From assembly GCA_039586815.1 (NCBI GenBank), contig JBDHJR010000007.1:1-64000 (forward strand): DNA of 64,000 nt, read 5' to 3'. Positions 1 through 8,909 of this stretch are shown here, one piece after another. Each line of letters begins with the position of its first letter. Within the stretch, counting starts at the first letter, position 1. The position numbers and the translations under genes are program-made. Under the pieces are notes generated by a model. It saw only the letters and a list, made by a program, of their open reading frames with translations. It ran no database searches and was not told the origin of the DNA. The DNA is from WVYX01 sp039586815 (GTDB lineage: Bacteria; Gemmatimonadota; Gemmatimonadetes; Gemmatimonadales; GWC2-71-9).

Positions 1-111
1 GTTCTGTACCTCCGTGATCGCCGCCGTCAACGTCGTCTTACCATGATCAACGTGACCAATCGTGCCCACATTCACATGCGGCTTAGTCCGCTCAAACTTT
101 GCCTTCGCCAT
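1..111 (-). CDS. tuf: Elongation factor Tu, N-terminal 37 residues (partial)
   Basis: EF-Tu is the GTPase that delivers aminoacyl-tRNA to the ribosome. The visible part starts MAKAKFERTKPHVNVGTIGH and continues into the P-loop GHVDHGKTTL, which is diagnostic for EF-Tu. The gene runs off the left edge. It is the last visible member of a minus-strand transcript that first carries four tRNA genes, the arrangement known for tufB operons. The start ATG lies about 26 bases downstream of the last tRNA. Confidence 0.97.
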   Translation of the reverse strand, partial: MAKAKFERTKPHVNVGTIGHVDHGKTTLTAAITEVQN

Positions 112-136
112 GGTTCCTTTCCTTTGCCTTCGTGCA

Positions 137-208
<72 letters not shown>

Positions 209-214
209 AACCGA

Positions 215-288
215 AGCGGGCGACGGGGCTCGAACCCGCGACCCTCAGCTTGGAAGGCTGATGCTCTACCAGTCTGAGCTACGCCCGC
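215..288 (-). tRNA. tRNA-Gly (TCC anticodon)
   Basis: On the minus strand the acceptor stem is GCGGGCG/CGCCCGC, the anticodon loop CTTCCAA gives TCC, and the T loop is TTCGAGC. Only six bases separate it from the tRNA-Thr that follows. CCA is not encoded. Confidence 0.95.
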
Positions 289-341
289 GCAGCGGTCGCG
301 CTCGACGGTGCACCGGCGCGACCCGATACAACAAACGCCAA

Positions 342-424
342 TGGTGGGGGAAGGATTTGAACCTTCGTAGGCGTACGCCGGCAGATTTACAGTCTGCTCC
401 CTTTGACCGCTCGGGCACCCCACC
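342..424 (-). tRNA. tRNA-Tyr (GTA anticodon)
   Basis: On the minus strand this 83-base gene has acceptor stem GGTGGGG/CCCCACC, anticodon loop CTGTAAA (GTA) and a long variable arm, as expected for bacterial tRNA-Tyr (class II). Discriminator A. Confidence 0.95.
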
Positions 425-504
425 GTTGCCCGCGTGGCTCCTCTCCCGACTGCGCACAGTCACAAAGCACAGCGACGCGCGTCGCGTCCCTGGCTACATA
501 CTGG

Positions 505-577
505 AGCTGACGAAGGGACTCGAACCCTTAACCTGCTGATTACAAATCAGCTGCTCTGCCAATTGAGCTACGTCAGC
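505..577 (-). tRNA. tRNA-Thr (TGT anticodon)
   Basis: On the minus strand the acceptor stem is GCTGACG/CGTCAGC and the anticodon loop TTTGTAA gives TGT. This is the first gene of the tRNA-tuf transcript, starting about 27 bases after the predicted -10 element. Confidence 0.95.
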
Positions 578-603
578 CGGGGCCAAATATTCGCGAGTCT
601 AGC

Positions 604-632
604 ATGATAACCGGGGCCCTGCAGCGCGTCAA
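604..632 (-). promoter_or_regulatory. Sigma-70-type promoter of the tRNA-tuf operon
   Basis: On the minus strand TTGACG (-35, 627-632), a 17-base spacer and TATCAT (-10, 604-609) form a near-consensus promoter. It is placed correctly for transcription of the four tRNAs and tuf. This is a pattern match only. Confidence 0.7.
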
Positions 633-668
633 CTGCTTGAAATACAGGGCACTTGGGGGGACCGCCCG

Positions 669-2102
<1,434 letters not shown>

Positions 2103-2186
2103 GAGGTCTCTAACTCGGGCAACCGCAAGGAGTTTGGCCGACGTAAGCTAGGGGCGAGCGTCCCGGGCCGTCAACGACCCGACCGC

Positions 2187-2903
2187 TCAGCTCCGCCCCA
2201 GGATGGCCGGAACCACCAGCGGTCCGAGGATCCACGTCACCACCGCCCCTCCCAGCACGCAAGCGAGCGGCAGACCCACGTGCCAGCCGCACAGCCTGCG
2301 GCCCTCCAGCTCGCGCAGCCCCATGCTCCAGAGCGCCACCGTCCAGAGCACGATGAGGTTGGCTCGCGGCTCCAACAGCTCGAGCCAGGCCGGCGCCCGC
2401 GAGGCTGAGCGCCACAACAATAGTGGACCCGTGCGAAACCCGTGAGGCGCCAGCACGGCGTCTCCGGCAGTCAGCTGGCTGGCCAGAGGCAGGAGGTAGG
2501 TGACGGCGAGCTCGCCGGCGCGATCCACTATGAGTGGCGCAAGACCGAGCACAGCGACCTGGACGATTGCCTTGCGTCGCTCCTGGGCCAGCATCAACAC
2601 GGGCTCGGCCAGCACCACCAGCAGCACTGCGGCCACGAGCAGCGCCGGGGACGGTACCAGGCGGTCCGCCACGATGAGACGCAACAGGCCGGCACGCAGG
2701 AGCTCGTGGTACATGTTCTCGGCAGGATCGCCACTGGGTGCCAGCACGCGGTTCAGGATCTCGACCTGCCGAGGGAGGGTGGCGAGCCCGAGAGCCAGGG
2801 CGGCGCTTCCGAGGGCGGCCGCGGTGCGCAGCGGCCGCGGGTCCAGCACGGCACGGCGCAGCGCCTCGGGGGGGTCGATCATGACGCGGAGCAGGCTCCT
2901 CAT
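2187..2903 (-). CDS. Yip1-like multi-spanning membrane protein
   Basis: The 238-residue protein has about five hydrophobic segments. The N-terminal pattern (a proline followed by EALRRAV) and the final Trp- and Gly-rich helices recall Yip1/DUF1282 membrane proteins, but I cannot confirm the family. Its start overlaps the end of the upstream ABC ATPase gene by four bases, so the two are translationally coupled. It is probably the last gene of a three-gene membrane/ABC operon. Function unknown; it may be a second membrane subunit of the transporter. Confidence 0.6.
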   Translation of the reverse strand: MRSLLRVMIDPPEALRRAVLDPRPLRTAAALGSAALALGLATLPRQVEILNRVLAPSGDPAENMYHELLRAGLLRLIVADRLVPSPALLVAAVLLVVLAEPVLMLAQERRKAIVQVAVLGLAPLIVDRAGELAVTYLLPLASQLTAGDAVLAPHGFRTGPLLLWRSASRAPAWLELLEPRANLIVLWTVALWSMGLRELEGRRLCGWHVGLPLACVLGGAVVTWILGPLVVPAILGRS

Positions 2904-3817
2904 CGCCCCGCCTGCACCGCCGCAGCCCGAACCAGGATGTCCTCCAGCGCCCGGTAGCGCACTCGCGACCCCGTCACCGCAAGGCGCTCGTCGCGGGCGG
3001 ACGCCAGAATCTCCTCCACAGAGATGCCGCCGAGGAGGGGGATCGCCACCCCTTGCCCAGTCCGCACCCCCGCCGGGTAGCGTTCAAGCAGCCGCTGGGC
3101 ACGGGCGAGACCAGAGCTGCCGAGCGTGAGCTCCGCCACCCGCTCCCGCATCAGCTCGGCCGTGTAGACGTCGGCGAGAACTTGCCCTTCCCACAGCACC
3201 ACTACGCGCGTGGCAAGCCGCTCCAATGCGGCCAGGTCGTGCGATGCGATCACCACGCACACGCCGCCGCGAGCGAGGCTCGCGACCTGAGCGCGCAGGT
3301 GCCGCTGTACGAGGGGATCCACACCCGCCAGGACCTCGTCGAGCACCAGGACCCCTGCCTGGAGCACGGCCGCCGCCGCCAGGGCCAGGCGCTGCACCAT
3401 ACCCCGCGAGTAGGTCGCGATTCGCCTTCCCACGAAGGACTGGAGCTCGCCGATCTCCACAGCCCACCCGATGCGTCGCAGCCGTTCCTGCGGGGAGCGG
3501 CTTCGCTGGCCGGCCAAATAAGTGAGCCACTCGGCGCCACTCAGCTCGGGTGGCGCCACCGGCGGGTCCGAGACAAAGCCCACCATGCGGCGGGCAGGAC
3601 GTGTGCCCGCGCGGTGGGATCCCACCACCACCTCACCCGAGGTGGCGGCCAGCTCCCCCGCAATGAGACGCAGCAGGGTCGTCTTGCCCGCACCGTTTGG
3701 CCCAACGACTCCGACGATCTCACCCTGCCCCGCGTCGAAGCAGCAGCGGTCGAGCGCGATGCGCCGGCGGCGTCCGTTGCCGAAGGCTCTGGTCACCGCC
3801 CGGCAGGCGACCAGCAT
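2900..3817 (-). CDS. ABC transporter ATP-binding protein
   Basis: This is a 305-residue ABC ATPase. Walker A is GPNGAGKTT near residue 43. The signature is the divergent YSRGMVQR, typical of CcmA/NatA-like exporters rather than LSGGQ importers. Walker B is VLVLDEVLAGVD and the switch His is in ASHDL. I chose the ATG that overlaps the upstream stop codon (TGATG) over a GTG nine bases earlier. Neighbours on both sides are membrane proteins, so an export-type ABC system of unknown substrate is likely. It is too long and in the wrong context to be CcmA. Confidence 0.9.
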   Translation of the reverse strand: MLVACRAVTRAFGNGRRRRIALDRCCFDAGQGEIVGVVGPNGAGKTTLLRLIAGELAATSGEVVVGSHRAGTRPARRMVGFVSDPPVAPPELSGAEWLTYLAGQRSRSPQERLRRIGWAVEIGELQSFVGRRIATYSRGMVQRLALAAAAVLQAGVLVLDEVLAGVDPLVQRHLRAQVASLARGGVCVVIASHDLAALERLATRVVVLWEGQVLADVYTAELMRERVAELTLGSSGLARAQRLLERYPAGVRTGQGVAIPLLGGISVEEILASARDERLAVTGSRVRYRALEDILVRAAAVQAGR

Positions 3818-4623
3818 CACGACCACCCTGCGGCTCGCGCGTCCCCACCGTCCCCCAGGGCGACGGCCCAGGCCGCGACGGCCGCCCCCACCACCACCCA
3901 GGCCCCTAGCACCACCACGTCGGGCAGCGTGGCATCACGCAGCCAACGAGCCGCGCGCCAACTCAAGGGGAGGACGTTCCAGGCCGTGACGGCCACGCGC
4001 TGCACGAAGGGCCATCCGGCAAACATCTCGAGCACCTCTGAGGGTCGCAGGGCGCCGAAGAGCGCCCCGACGAGCCCCAGCATCCCTGCCGCCGAGGCCC
4101 CGAAAGTGGGCGCCAGGGCCAGGGTGAGTGCGCCGAGTGCCGCCGCATGCAGTAGGGCGGCCAGTCCCAGCGCCGTGAACCGCGGCTCTCCCCCACCTGC
4201 CGCGCTGAGCGCCGCGGCCGCGACCACCAGGACGGGGGCGAGTAGCAGCAGCAATCCCACCAGGCGTCCGGCGGGAGCGAGCCACCAGGGTCCCGCCGCC
4301 CGTCTGGCGGAGATGAGGGCGGCGCCGGGCGCCAGAAGACGTGACCCCGCCACCGCAGCGAGGCATCCACCCACCGCGAACAGTGTAGGGGGAGAGGCCG
4401 CACCACCCTGAGCCAGCGCCAGCACCAGGATCAGCAGCGACAGCAGCGCCGTGAGCCGCACGGCTCGGTGACGCAGCGCCAGCAGGGCACCCAGGACGGC
4501 TTCACCCTTCACGGCGAGCAACGGGAGCGGGCGGAGCGCCAGGCGGCGGGGAGCCACCGGCTCCCCGCCGGCACCCGACCGGCCTCTTGGTTGAAGTGAT
4601 CCCTCGGGATCGACTATCGTCAC
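3817..4623 (-). CDS. Putative ABC transporter membrane subunit
   Basis: The protein has 268 residues and six or more hydrophobic Ala/Leu/Val-rich segments, with no catalytic motif that I recognise. I place the start at a GTG six bases after the stop of the upstream small secreted protein, because a longer in-frame start would overlap that gene. Its stop overlaps the ATG of the ABC ATPase. It is most likely the permease of that ATPase; sequence similarity to a named family is not evident by eye. Confidence 0.6.
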   Translation of the reverse strand: MTIVDPEGSLQPRGRSGAGGEPVAPRRLALRPLPLLAVKGEAVLGALLALRHRAVRLTALLSLLILVLALAQGGAASPPTLFAVGGCLAAVAGSRLLAPGAALISARRAAGPWWLAPAGRLVGLLLLLAPVLVVAAAALSAAGGGEPRFTALGLAALLHAAALGALTLALAPTFGASAAGMLGLVGALFGALRPSEVLEMFAGWPFVQRVAVTAWNVLPLSWRAARWLRDATLPDVVVLGAWVVVGAAVAAWAVALGDGGDARAAGWS

Positions 4624-4628
4624 TGTGC

Positions 4629-4835
4629 CTAGAAGATCCGGCAGACCGCCGTACGGATCATGTAGCAGTAACCGCGCGCGGCGGCGAGATAGACGTCCCT
4701 CGTCGGGAAGTCGCGGTCGCACGACTCGAGCGAACCCAGCATGCATGCCACCGTATGCCACGCGTCGGCGGGTCTCGGATTGGGTAACATCCCCAGGGTA
4801 CCTGCCAGCAGTACTGCAAAGATCAGTCGTTTCAT
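4629..4835 (-). CDS. Small secreted protein with four cysteines
   Basis: The 68-residue product has a clear Sec signal peptide (MKRLIFAVLLAGTLG..., likely cut after PADA). The mature part of about 43 residues has four Cys, so two disulfides are possible. A strong Shine-Dalgarno (GAGGAGG) sits eight bases before the ATG, which supports a real gene. It precedes the ABC permease by six bases and may be co-transcribed with it. No family recognised; it could be an exported peptide or accessory of the ABC system. Confidence 0.6.
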   Translation of the reverse strand: MKRLIFAVLLAGTLGMLPNPRPADAWHTVACMLGSLESCDRDFPTRDVYLAAARGYCYMIRTAVCRIF

Positions 4836-4967
4836 GGCTCGTCCTCCTCGCCGATCAGGCTGTGAGGACGAGTGTGGGGCTGAGCGCGCCCCCAGGTGTG
4901 ATCGTTCCGTTGCCCCGACGCGCCGATGCTTGCACGGCGGAGCTCCTCGCCGGGGTGAAGCGCAAAC

Positions 4968-4994
4968 GGGGCGACGGATCGAATCCGTCGCCCC
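4968..4994 (-). terminator. Hairpin terminator candidate after the AI-2E-type permease gene
   Basis: A perfect 12-bp inverted repeat (GGGGCGACGGAT / ATCCGTCGCCCC) with a 3-base loop lies about 30 bases past the stop of the permease gene. The T tract after it is only GTTT, so intrinsic termination may be weak. Confidence 0.55.
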
Positions 4995-5022
4995 GCAACA
5001 GAGGACCGCGCTGCGAGAAGCG

Positions 5023-6156
5023 CTACCCTTCGGGAGCAGTATCCACGGTGATCACCTTGCGCTCACCGGTAGTCTGCACCAGCACGGCGCTGGGTGCGCG
5101 GAACACGTCCTGCTCGCCGTAGATCTCGCCGAACAGGATGTGGCGCGTCACCACCATGAGCGAGGCCAGCGTTGGAACGGCCACGATCAACCCCAGCACA
5201 CCCATGAGGTAGGCCATCACCAGCACGCTGCAAATGGTGAGCACCGGGGGAAGGCTCACCCGCTTCTCGAAGATCAGCGGTGCGACCACGTTCGCCTCCA
5301 CCAGGTGCACTCCGATGCCCAGCCCCAGCACCGCAACGGCGTGCGGCCAGCTGCTGATCGTGAGGATGAGGAGCGCTGGCAGAATGGTGGAGGTGATGGT
5401 GCCGAAGAACGGCACGATGACGACTACACCGGTGAACACGCCGAACGCCAGGACGTAGGGTACCTGCAGCACCCACAGCCCGATCGCGGTGAGCACTCCG
5501 AGCACCAGCATGGCGAACAGCTGCGCCCAGATCCAGGTGCGGATGGTCTCGCCCAGATCGGCCAGCGTCGTGCGGGCCACGTGCCGGAACTGAGGCGGCA
5601 CCAGCGAGATCATGCCCTCGCGGTACTCCCCGGGGTTGCGCGCCATGTAGATGGCCATGGCCATGACGCTCACCAGCTCGACCGCGAGCTTGCCCCCCGC
5701 GGTCAGGTACGGCAACAGCGATCCGCGCACGAACGTGGTCGCGTCGTCGATCAGGGTCTGCACCGCGCCGCCGCCCTCGGCACCGAGCACGGTTCCCTCG
5801 AGGACCGGATAGCGCTCGGCCCACTGGGCCATGATGCCCTCCAGGTCCTGGGCGTAGCGCGGCAGCGCGGCCACCAGGTCCTGCACCTGCTCCACCAGCG
5901 GCGGCAGGATGAGCCAGCCGGTGCCGACGGCAGCCGCGAGCGTCAGCATGATCGCCGCCGTCAGCGCCAGGGCGCGGCGCAGGCGAAAGCGACGCACCAG
6001 GAAGTCCGTGACGGCCGAGAGGTAGACGGAGAAGATCGCCGCGATGAACAGCAGCACGACGACCTCGGAGACGCGCCCGAGGAAGAGGAAAAGAAGCGCG
6101 GCGACGAACAGAACTACGAGCGTCGCCGCGAGACCCCGCCAACCGTCCATGCTCAT
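5023..6156 (-). CDS. AI-2E family transporter (PerM/YdiK-like)
   Basis: The 377-residue inner-membrane protein has two N-terminal helices, a soluble amphipathic middle part (about residues 85-150), then a block of helices with VPFFGTITSTILPALLIL and a long GVHLVEANVVAPLIFEKRVSLPP loop. These are hallmarks of the AI-2E/PerM family. Family members are linked to autoinducer export or ion/proton antiport; the substrate cannot be told from sequence. It overlaps the upstream pspA stop by one base, so it belongs to the psp-like operon and may serve membrane stress. Confidence 0.88.
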   Translation of the reverse strand: MSMDGWRGLAATLVVLFVAALLFLFLGRVSEVVVLLFIAAIFSVYLSAVTDFLVRRFRLRRALALTAAIMLTLAAAVGTGWLILPPLVEQVQDLVAALPRYAQDLEGIMAQWAERYPVLEGTVLGAEGGGAVQTLIDDATTFVRGSLLPYLTAGGKLAVELVSVMAMAIYMARNPGEYREGMISLVPPQFRHVARTTLADLGETIRTWIWAQLFAMLVLGVLTAIGLWVLQVPYVLAFGVFTGVVVIVPFFGTITSTILPALLILTISSWPHAVAVLGLGIGVHLVEANVVAPLIFEKRVSLPPVLTICSVLVMAYLMGVLGLIVAVPTLASLMVVTRHILFGEIYGEQDVFRAPSAVLVQTTGERKVITVDTAPEG

Positions 6157-6932
6157 CAGCTCCCTTTGCTCACATCGTCATCCTCGACGAGCTCGGCGTC
6201 GGAAACCTCGCTGTCCTCGCCGTCGGTGAGCTGGGGACGATCCTCCGATTCGCCCGGCCCCAGCACCCCCATCTTGCGCTTGAGCTCGAGTAGCTGGTTG
6301 TCGGCGCTGCCATGGAACTCGAGTGCCTCGAACTGCGATTGCAGCGTGTCGCCCTCCAGCTCGCCAGCCAGCTCCGTTGCCGCCACCGCCTGGCGCTCCA
6401 TGTCCTCGATCTTCTCTTCCATGCGCCGGAAGCTCTCGAACGCACTCTTGTCGGACATGGCGGACATCGTCTCCTGGATCCGGCCCTGCGCCTCGACCCG
6501 CCGCTGCCGCGCCACGAGGAGGTTCTTCTTGCGCTTGGCGTCCTCGATCTTCTCGTTCAGCTCGCGCAGCGACGCCTTGAGGCTCTCCACGTCGGCCTTG
6601 TGTTTCACCCATGTGTCGTGCATCTGCTGCGCGGATTGCAGATGCTCGTTGTGCCGCAACAGGGCCTGCTTGGCGAGATCGTCCCGCCCCTCCTGCACCG
6701 CCAGCATCGCGCGCCGCTCCCAGTCTTCGGCCGCCTTCTTCTCCTTCTCGACCTGTGCCTGGAGTTTCTTCTCATCGGCGATTGCGGCCGCGACCTCCTG
6801 CTTCGTCTTCGCGAGCTGCCCCCGCATCTCGACGAGCAGCTGATCCAGGACCTTCTCCGGATCCTCCGCCCGCCCGATCAGAGCGTTGATGTTGGCTTTG
6901 ATGACCGTTGCCAGACGCTGGAAAATGCCCAT
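6156..6932 (-). CDS. pspA: PspA/IM30 family membrane-stress protein
   Basis: This is a 258-residue, almost entirely helical protein. The start MGIFQRLATVIKANINALIGRAEDPEKVLDQ... is the conserved PspA/Vipp1 N-terminus: an amphipathic helix, then the DPEK loop. Long charged coiled coils follow to about residue 220, with an acidic tail. PspA oligomers bind and stabilise damaged inner membrane. Six small PspB-like genes lie upstream on the same strand and an AI-2E-type permease overlaps downstream, suggesting an expanded phage-shock-type locus. No PspF or PspC gene is seen here. Confidence 0.93.
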   Translation of the reverse strand: MGIFQRLATVIKANINALIGRAEDPEKVLDQLLVEMRGQLAKTKQEVAAAIADEKKLQAQVEKEKKAAEDWERRAMLAVQEGRDDLAKQALLRHNEHLQSAQQMHDTWVKHKADVESLKASLRELNEKIEDAKRKKNLLVARQRRVEAQGRIQETMSAMSDKSAFESFRRMEEKIEDMERQAVAATELAGELEGDTLQSQFEALEFHGSADNQLLELKRKMGVLGPGESEDRPQLTDGEDSEVSDAELVEDDDVSKGS

Positions 6933-7112
6933 TTCGAAATCACCCCTCCCGATACGGCGTCTATGGGAGCCGACGCAAACCGCACGCGATCACGGCGTGA
7001 AGTAAGCTAAAGATTTACGATTCGGCGCCACCGCGCCACCAGCCCTCGATACCGGCGCGGCGTCCTGCCTGTGGTACGCCTGGCGCCAGCGGAATGTTTC
7101 ATTTATGAACGC

Positions 7113-7403
7113 TCAGCCGTCCCCCTGAGGCAGGCGCGGTGCGTCGCGGCCCCTCGCCATGAGCCGCTCGGCGAAGTCGAGCCGCTCCTGCACCTCGCCG
7201 AGCTCCTGCCGCAGCGCCTCGATCTCGTCGAGCAGCGCCATCTGGGAATCCTCGATCTGGCGGGCCAGGCCATCGGGCACGTGCTTCCCGGAACCCCTGA
7301 TCCTGTCTGCCACGGCCTTCCCCACGGGGGATATCGCGAGCAGGAAGAGCGAACCGCCCCCGAAGATGAACGTGACCGCCACGATGTCGAGAATGCCTTC
7401 CAT
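7113..7403 (-). CDS. PspB-like small membrane protein, array member 6
   Basis: The 96-residue protein has an N-terminal membrane helix (about residues 8-28), then a charged coiled coil ending in LGEVQERLDFAERLMARGRD. That tail is shared, with small changes, by the five genes upstream. It is the last copy, five bases from the previous gene and 180 bases before pspA. The layout (N-out helix, cytoplasmic leucine-zipper-like tail) matches PspB, the membrane partner of PspA signalling. The resemblance is architectural; no database check was possible. Confidence 0.7.
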   Translation of the reverse strand: MEGILDIVAVTFIFGGGSLFLLAISPVGKAVADRIRGSGKHVPDGLARQIEDSQMALLDEIEALRQELGEVQERLDFAERLMARGRDAPRLPQGDG

Positions 7404-7408
7404 CTATG

Positions 7409-7684
7409 TCAGTGCCCCTTGGGAAGCTCCTCGTGCTTCTTTTGAGTGAGCACTCGCTCAGTGAAATCTAGCCGCTCCTCGACCTCCGTCAGCCGGAGAT
7501 CGACTTCGTCCATCGCATCCAACCTGGCCCTGAGCTCATCGATCTCGCCGCGCAGCGTGTCGTCTCCTCCGCGCGGCGTTCCCGCTCCCTTGCCCTCCAT
7601 CCTGCGGACCGTGGCCTTTACGATTGGCAGCCCCAGCACGCAGGCGGTGATCGTCGCAGCGATGACAACCAGGTCGTAGTCCAC
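7409..7684 (-). CDS. PspB-like small membrane protein, array member 5
   Basis: A 91-residue protein with a hydrophobic helix near residues 4-24, then a Lys/Gly linker and a coiled coil ending LTEVEERLDFTERVLTQKK. It is a paralogue of the flanking genes. It starts one base after the previous gene ends, so translation is probably coupled. The C-terminal signature ExxExERxDFTER is nearly invariant across the array, while the membrane helix varies, pointing to a common partner that reads the tail. Confidence 0.72.
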   Translation of the reverse strand: MDYDLVVIAATITACVLGLPIVKATVRRMEGKGAGTPRGGDDTLRGEIDELRARLDAMDEVDLRLTEVEERLDFTERVLTQKKHEELPKGH

Positions 7685-7685
7685 G

Positions 7686-7979
7686 TCAGGCCCCCGGCGC
7701 CAAACGGTCCCGCTCGCGCTGCTGGGTCATGACCCGCTCGGCGAAATCGACCCGTTCCTCGAGCTCCTGCACGCGGCCGGCGACGTCCTCGAGCCCCGCG
7801 ACACGGTCCTCCAGACGGGCCAGGTCGGCCCGCACGTCGTCCGCATTGGGCAATCCCTTGCGGCCATAATGCACATCCACCCAGTGGCGCACCGTGCGTC
7901 CCAGGGTGACCATGACCACGACACCCGTAGCCATCCCTGCGATCGGGATGACGATGTTGGCGACGGCCCACGGATCCAT
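7686..7979 (-). CDS. PspB-like small membrane protein, array member 4
   Basis: A 97-residue protein with a membrane helix near residues 6-28 and a coiled coil with heptad-like Leu/Val spacing, ending VQELEERVDFAERVMTQQRERD. The tail is closest to the neighbouring member 3 (EERVDFTERVLTQQRERD), suggesting a recent duplication. It is spaced four bases from member 3 and one from member 5 on the same strand. Confidence 0.72.
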   Translation of the reverse strand: MDPWAVANIVIPIAGMATGVVVMVTLGRTVRHWVDVHYGRKGLPNADDVRADLARLEDRVAGLEDVAGRVQELEERVDFAERVMTQQRERDRLAPGA

Positions 7980-7983
7980 ACCG

Positions 7984-8277
7984 CTATGTCCCGGGCGGCA
8001 GCCCGTCCCGCTCCCGCTGTTGTGTGAGCACCCGCTCGGTAAAGTCCACCCGCTCCTCCAAGTCGTGCAGCCGGTAGCTCTGCTCCTCGAGCGCTTCCAC
8101 CCGCGCCCTCAACTGCTCGACCTCGGCAGAGCCGGCACCGCCGTGCAGCGCTTCGCGCTCCTGCTTGCGGTCGATCAGGCGGTTCGCGGTGCGGTAGATG
8201 CCGTACAGGACGCCCGCTCCCATTGCCATCCCGATGAGCGGGAAGACAACCTCCTGAATCCACAGCCAATCGGGCAT
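7984..8277 (-). CDS. PspB-like small membrane protein, array member 3
   Basis: A 97-residue protein: a short N-terminus, a membrane helix near residues 8-28, a basic stop-transfer region (NRLIDRKQER), then a coiled coil ending LHDLEERVDFTERVLTQQRE. The Arg/Lys cluster after the helix predicts the tail is cytoplasmic. It is a member of the six-gene tandem array, three bases after member 2. Confidence 0.72.
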   Translation of the reverse strand: MPDWLWIQEVVFPLIGMAMGAGVLYGIYRTANRLIDRKQEREALHGGAGSAEVEQLRARVEALEEQSYRLHDLEERVDFTERVLTQQRERDGLPPGT

Positions 8278-8280
8278 ACG

Positions 8281-8550
8281 CTACTCCCCCGGGGGGAGCT
8301 GGCCTGTCTGATTGTGCCGCGCCAGCACCCGCTCGGTGAAGTCCTGCCGCTCCTCCAGCTCGGTCAGACGCCAGCGCAGATCCTCGACCTCACCCCGCAG
8401 CGCCTCCGCATCGGCGGAGTGCTCCAGCTCGCCATGCCGTCCGGCGATCCGCTCGCCGATCGCCTTGCCCAGCGGGCCACGGAAGATCAGGACGGCTCCG
8501 ACGGTGAGAAACAGAGAGATGGGCACCAGGAATGGCGCGATCTCGTGCAT
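8281..8550 (-). CDS. PspB-like small membrane protein, array member 2
   Basis: An 89-residue protein with a membrane helix near residues 6-24, a basic patch, then a coiled coil ending LTELEERQDFTERVLARHNQ. It carries the array signature, is co-directional and is separated by three bases from its neighbours on each side. Function inferred only from architecture and from the nearby pspA. Confidence 0.72.
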   Translation of the reverse strand: MHEIAPFLVPISLFLTVGAVLIFRGPLGKAIGERIAGRHGELEHSADAEALRGEVEDLRWRLTELEERQDFTERVLARHNQTGQLPPGE

Positions 8551-8553
8551 GGG

Positions 8554-8817
8554 CTACTCCCCCTCTCCCAGGCGCTGCGGGTCGCGCTGGCTGGTCAGCA
8601 TGCGCTCGGTGAAGTCCACGCGCTCGTGCAGCTCCGACACCTCTGACGCGAGCTGCGTGATGGCATTCCGCAGCTCGTGTGCCTCAGCGGGCCCGAGGCT
8701 CGGCTTGGGTCTGCTCCACCGCTTGAGCAACGCGGCAGCCGTGACACCCACTATCGTGAAGGCACCGAACGCGCCGATGACGATCGAAACGCCTATGCCT
8801 ATCTCGATGGGATCCAC
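8554..8817 (-). CDS. PspB-like small membrane protein, array member 1
   Basis: First gene of the array, 87 residues, with a GTG start. It has a membrane helix near residues 6-30, the basic segment LLKRWSRPK, then a coiled coil ending VSELHERVDFTERMLTSQRD. It lies 92 bases after uvrA on the same strand, so the array could be read from uvrA or from its own promoter. I found no convincing sigma-54 site of the PspF type in that gap. Confidence 0.7.
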   Translation of the reverse strand: MDPIEIGIGVSIVIGAFGAFTIVGVTAAALLKRWSRPKPSLGPAEAHELRNAITQLASEVSELHERVDFTERMLTSQRDPQRLGEGE

Positions 8818-8909
8818 GCCACCCCCGTTCGATTCCGACCCACCGTACGGGCCGCTGTTTCAAAAAGTGTCACCTGTTCCGCAGAATTAATAGCCCTCGG
8901 CCAGGGAAG

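Noticed and set aside
2187..4623. ABC genes as the missing ccmABC
   Set aside because: The ATPase is about 100 residues longer than CcmA, and the membrane proteins lack the CcmC WWD motif.
3817..4761. Longer start for the ABC permease
   Set aside because: It would overlap the small secreted gene, which has its own strong ribosome site and signal peptide; GTG 4623 fits directly after it.
4741..6843. 700-residue open frame on the plus strand opposite the AI-2E permease and pspA
   Set aside because: Antisense shadow of high-GC genes: composition is His/Gln/Arg-rich with no domain, while both minus-strand genes are clear family members.
8818..8909. Sigma-54 (PspF-type) promoter before the PspB-like array
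   Set aside because: No TGGCAC-N5-TTGC-like element; TGGCCG nearby lacks the second half.
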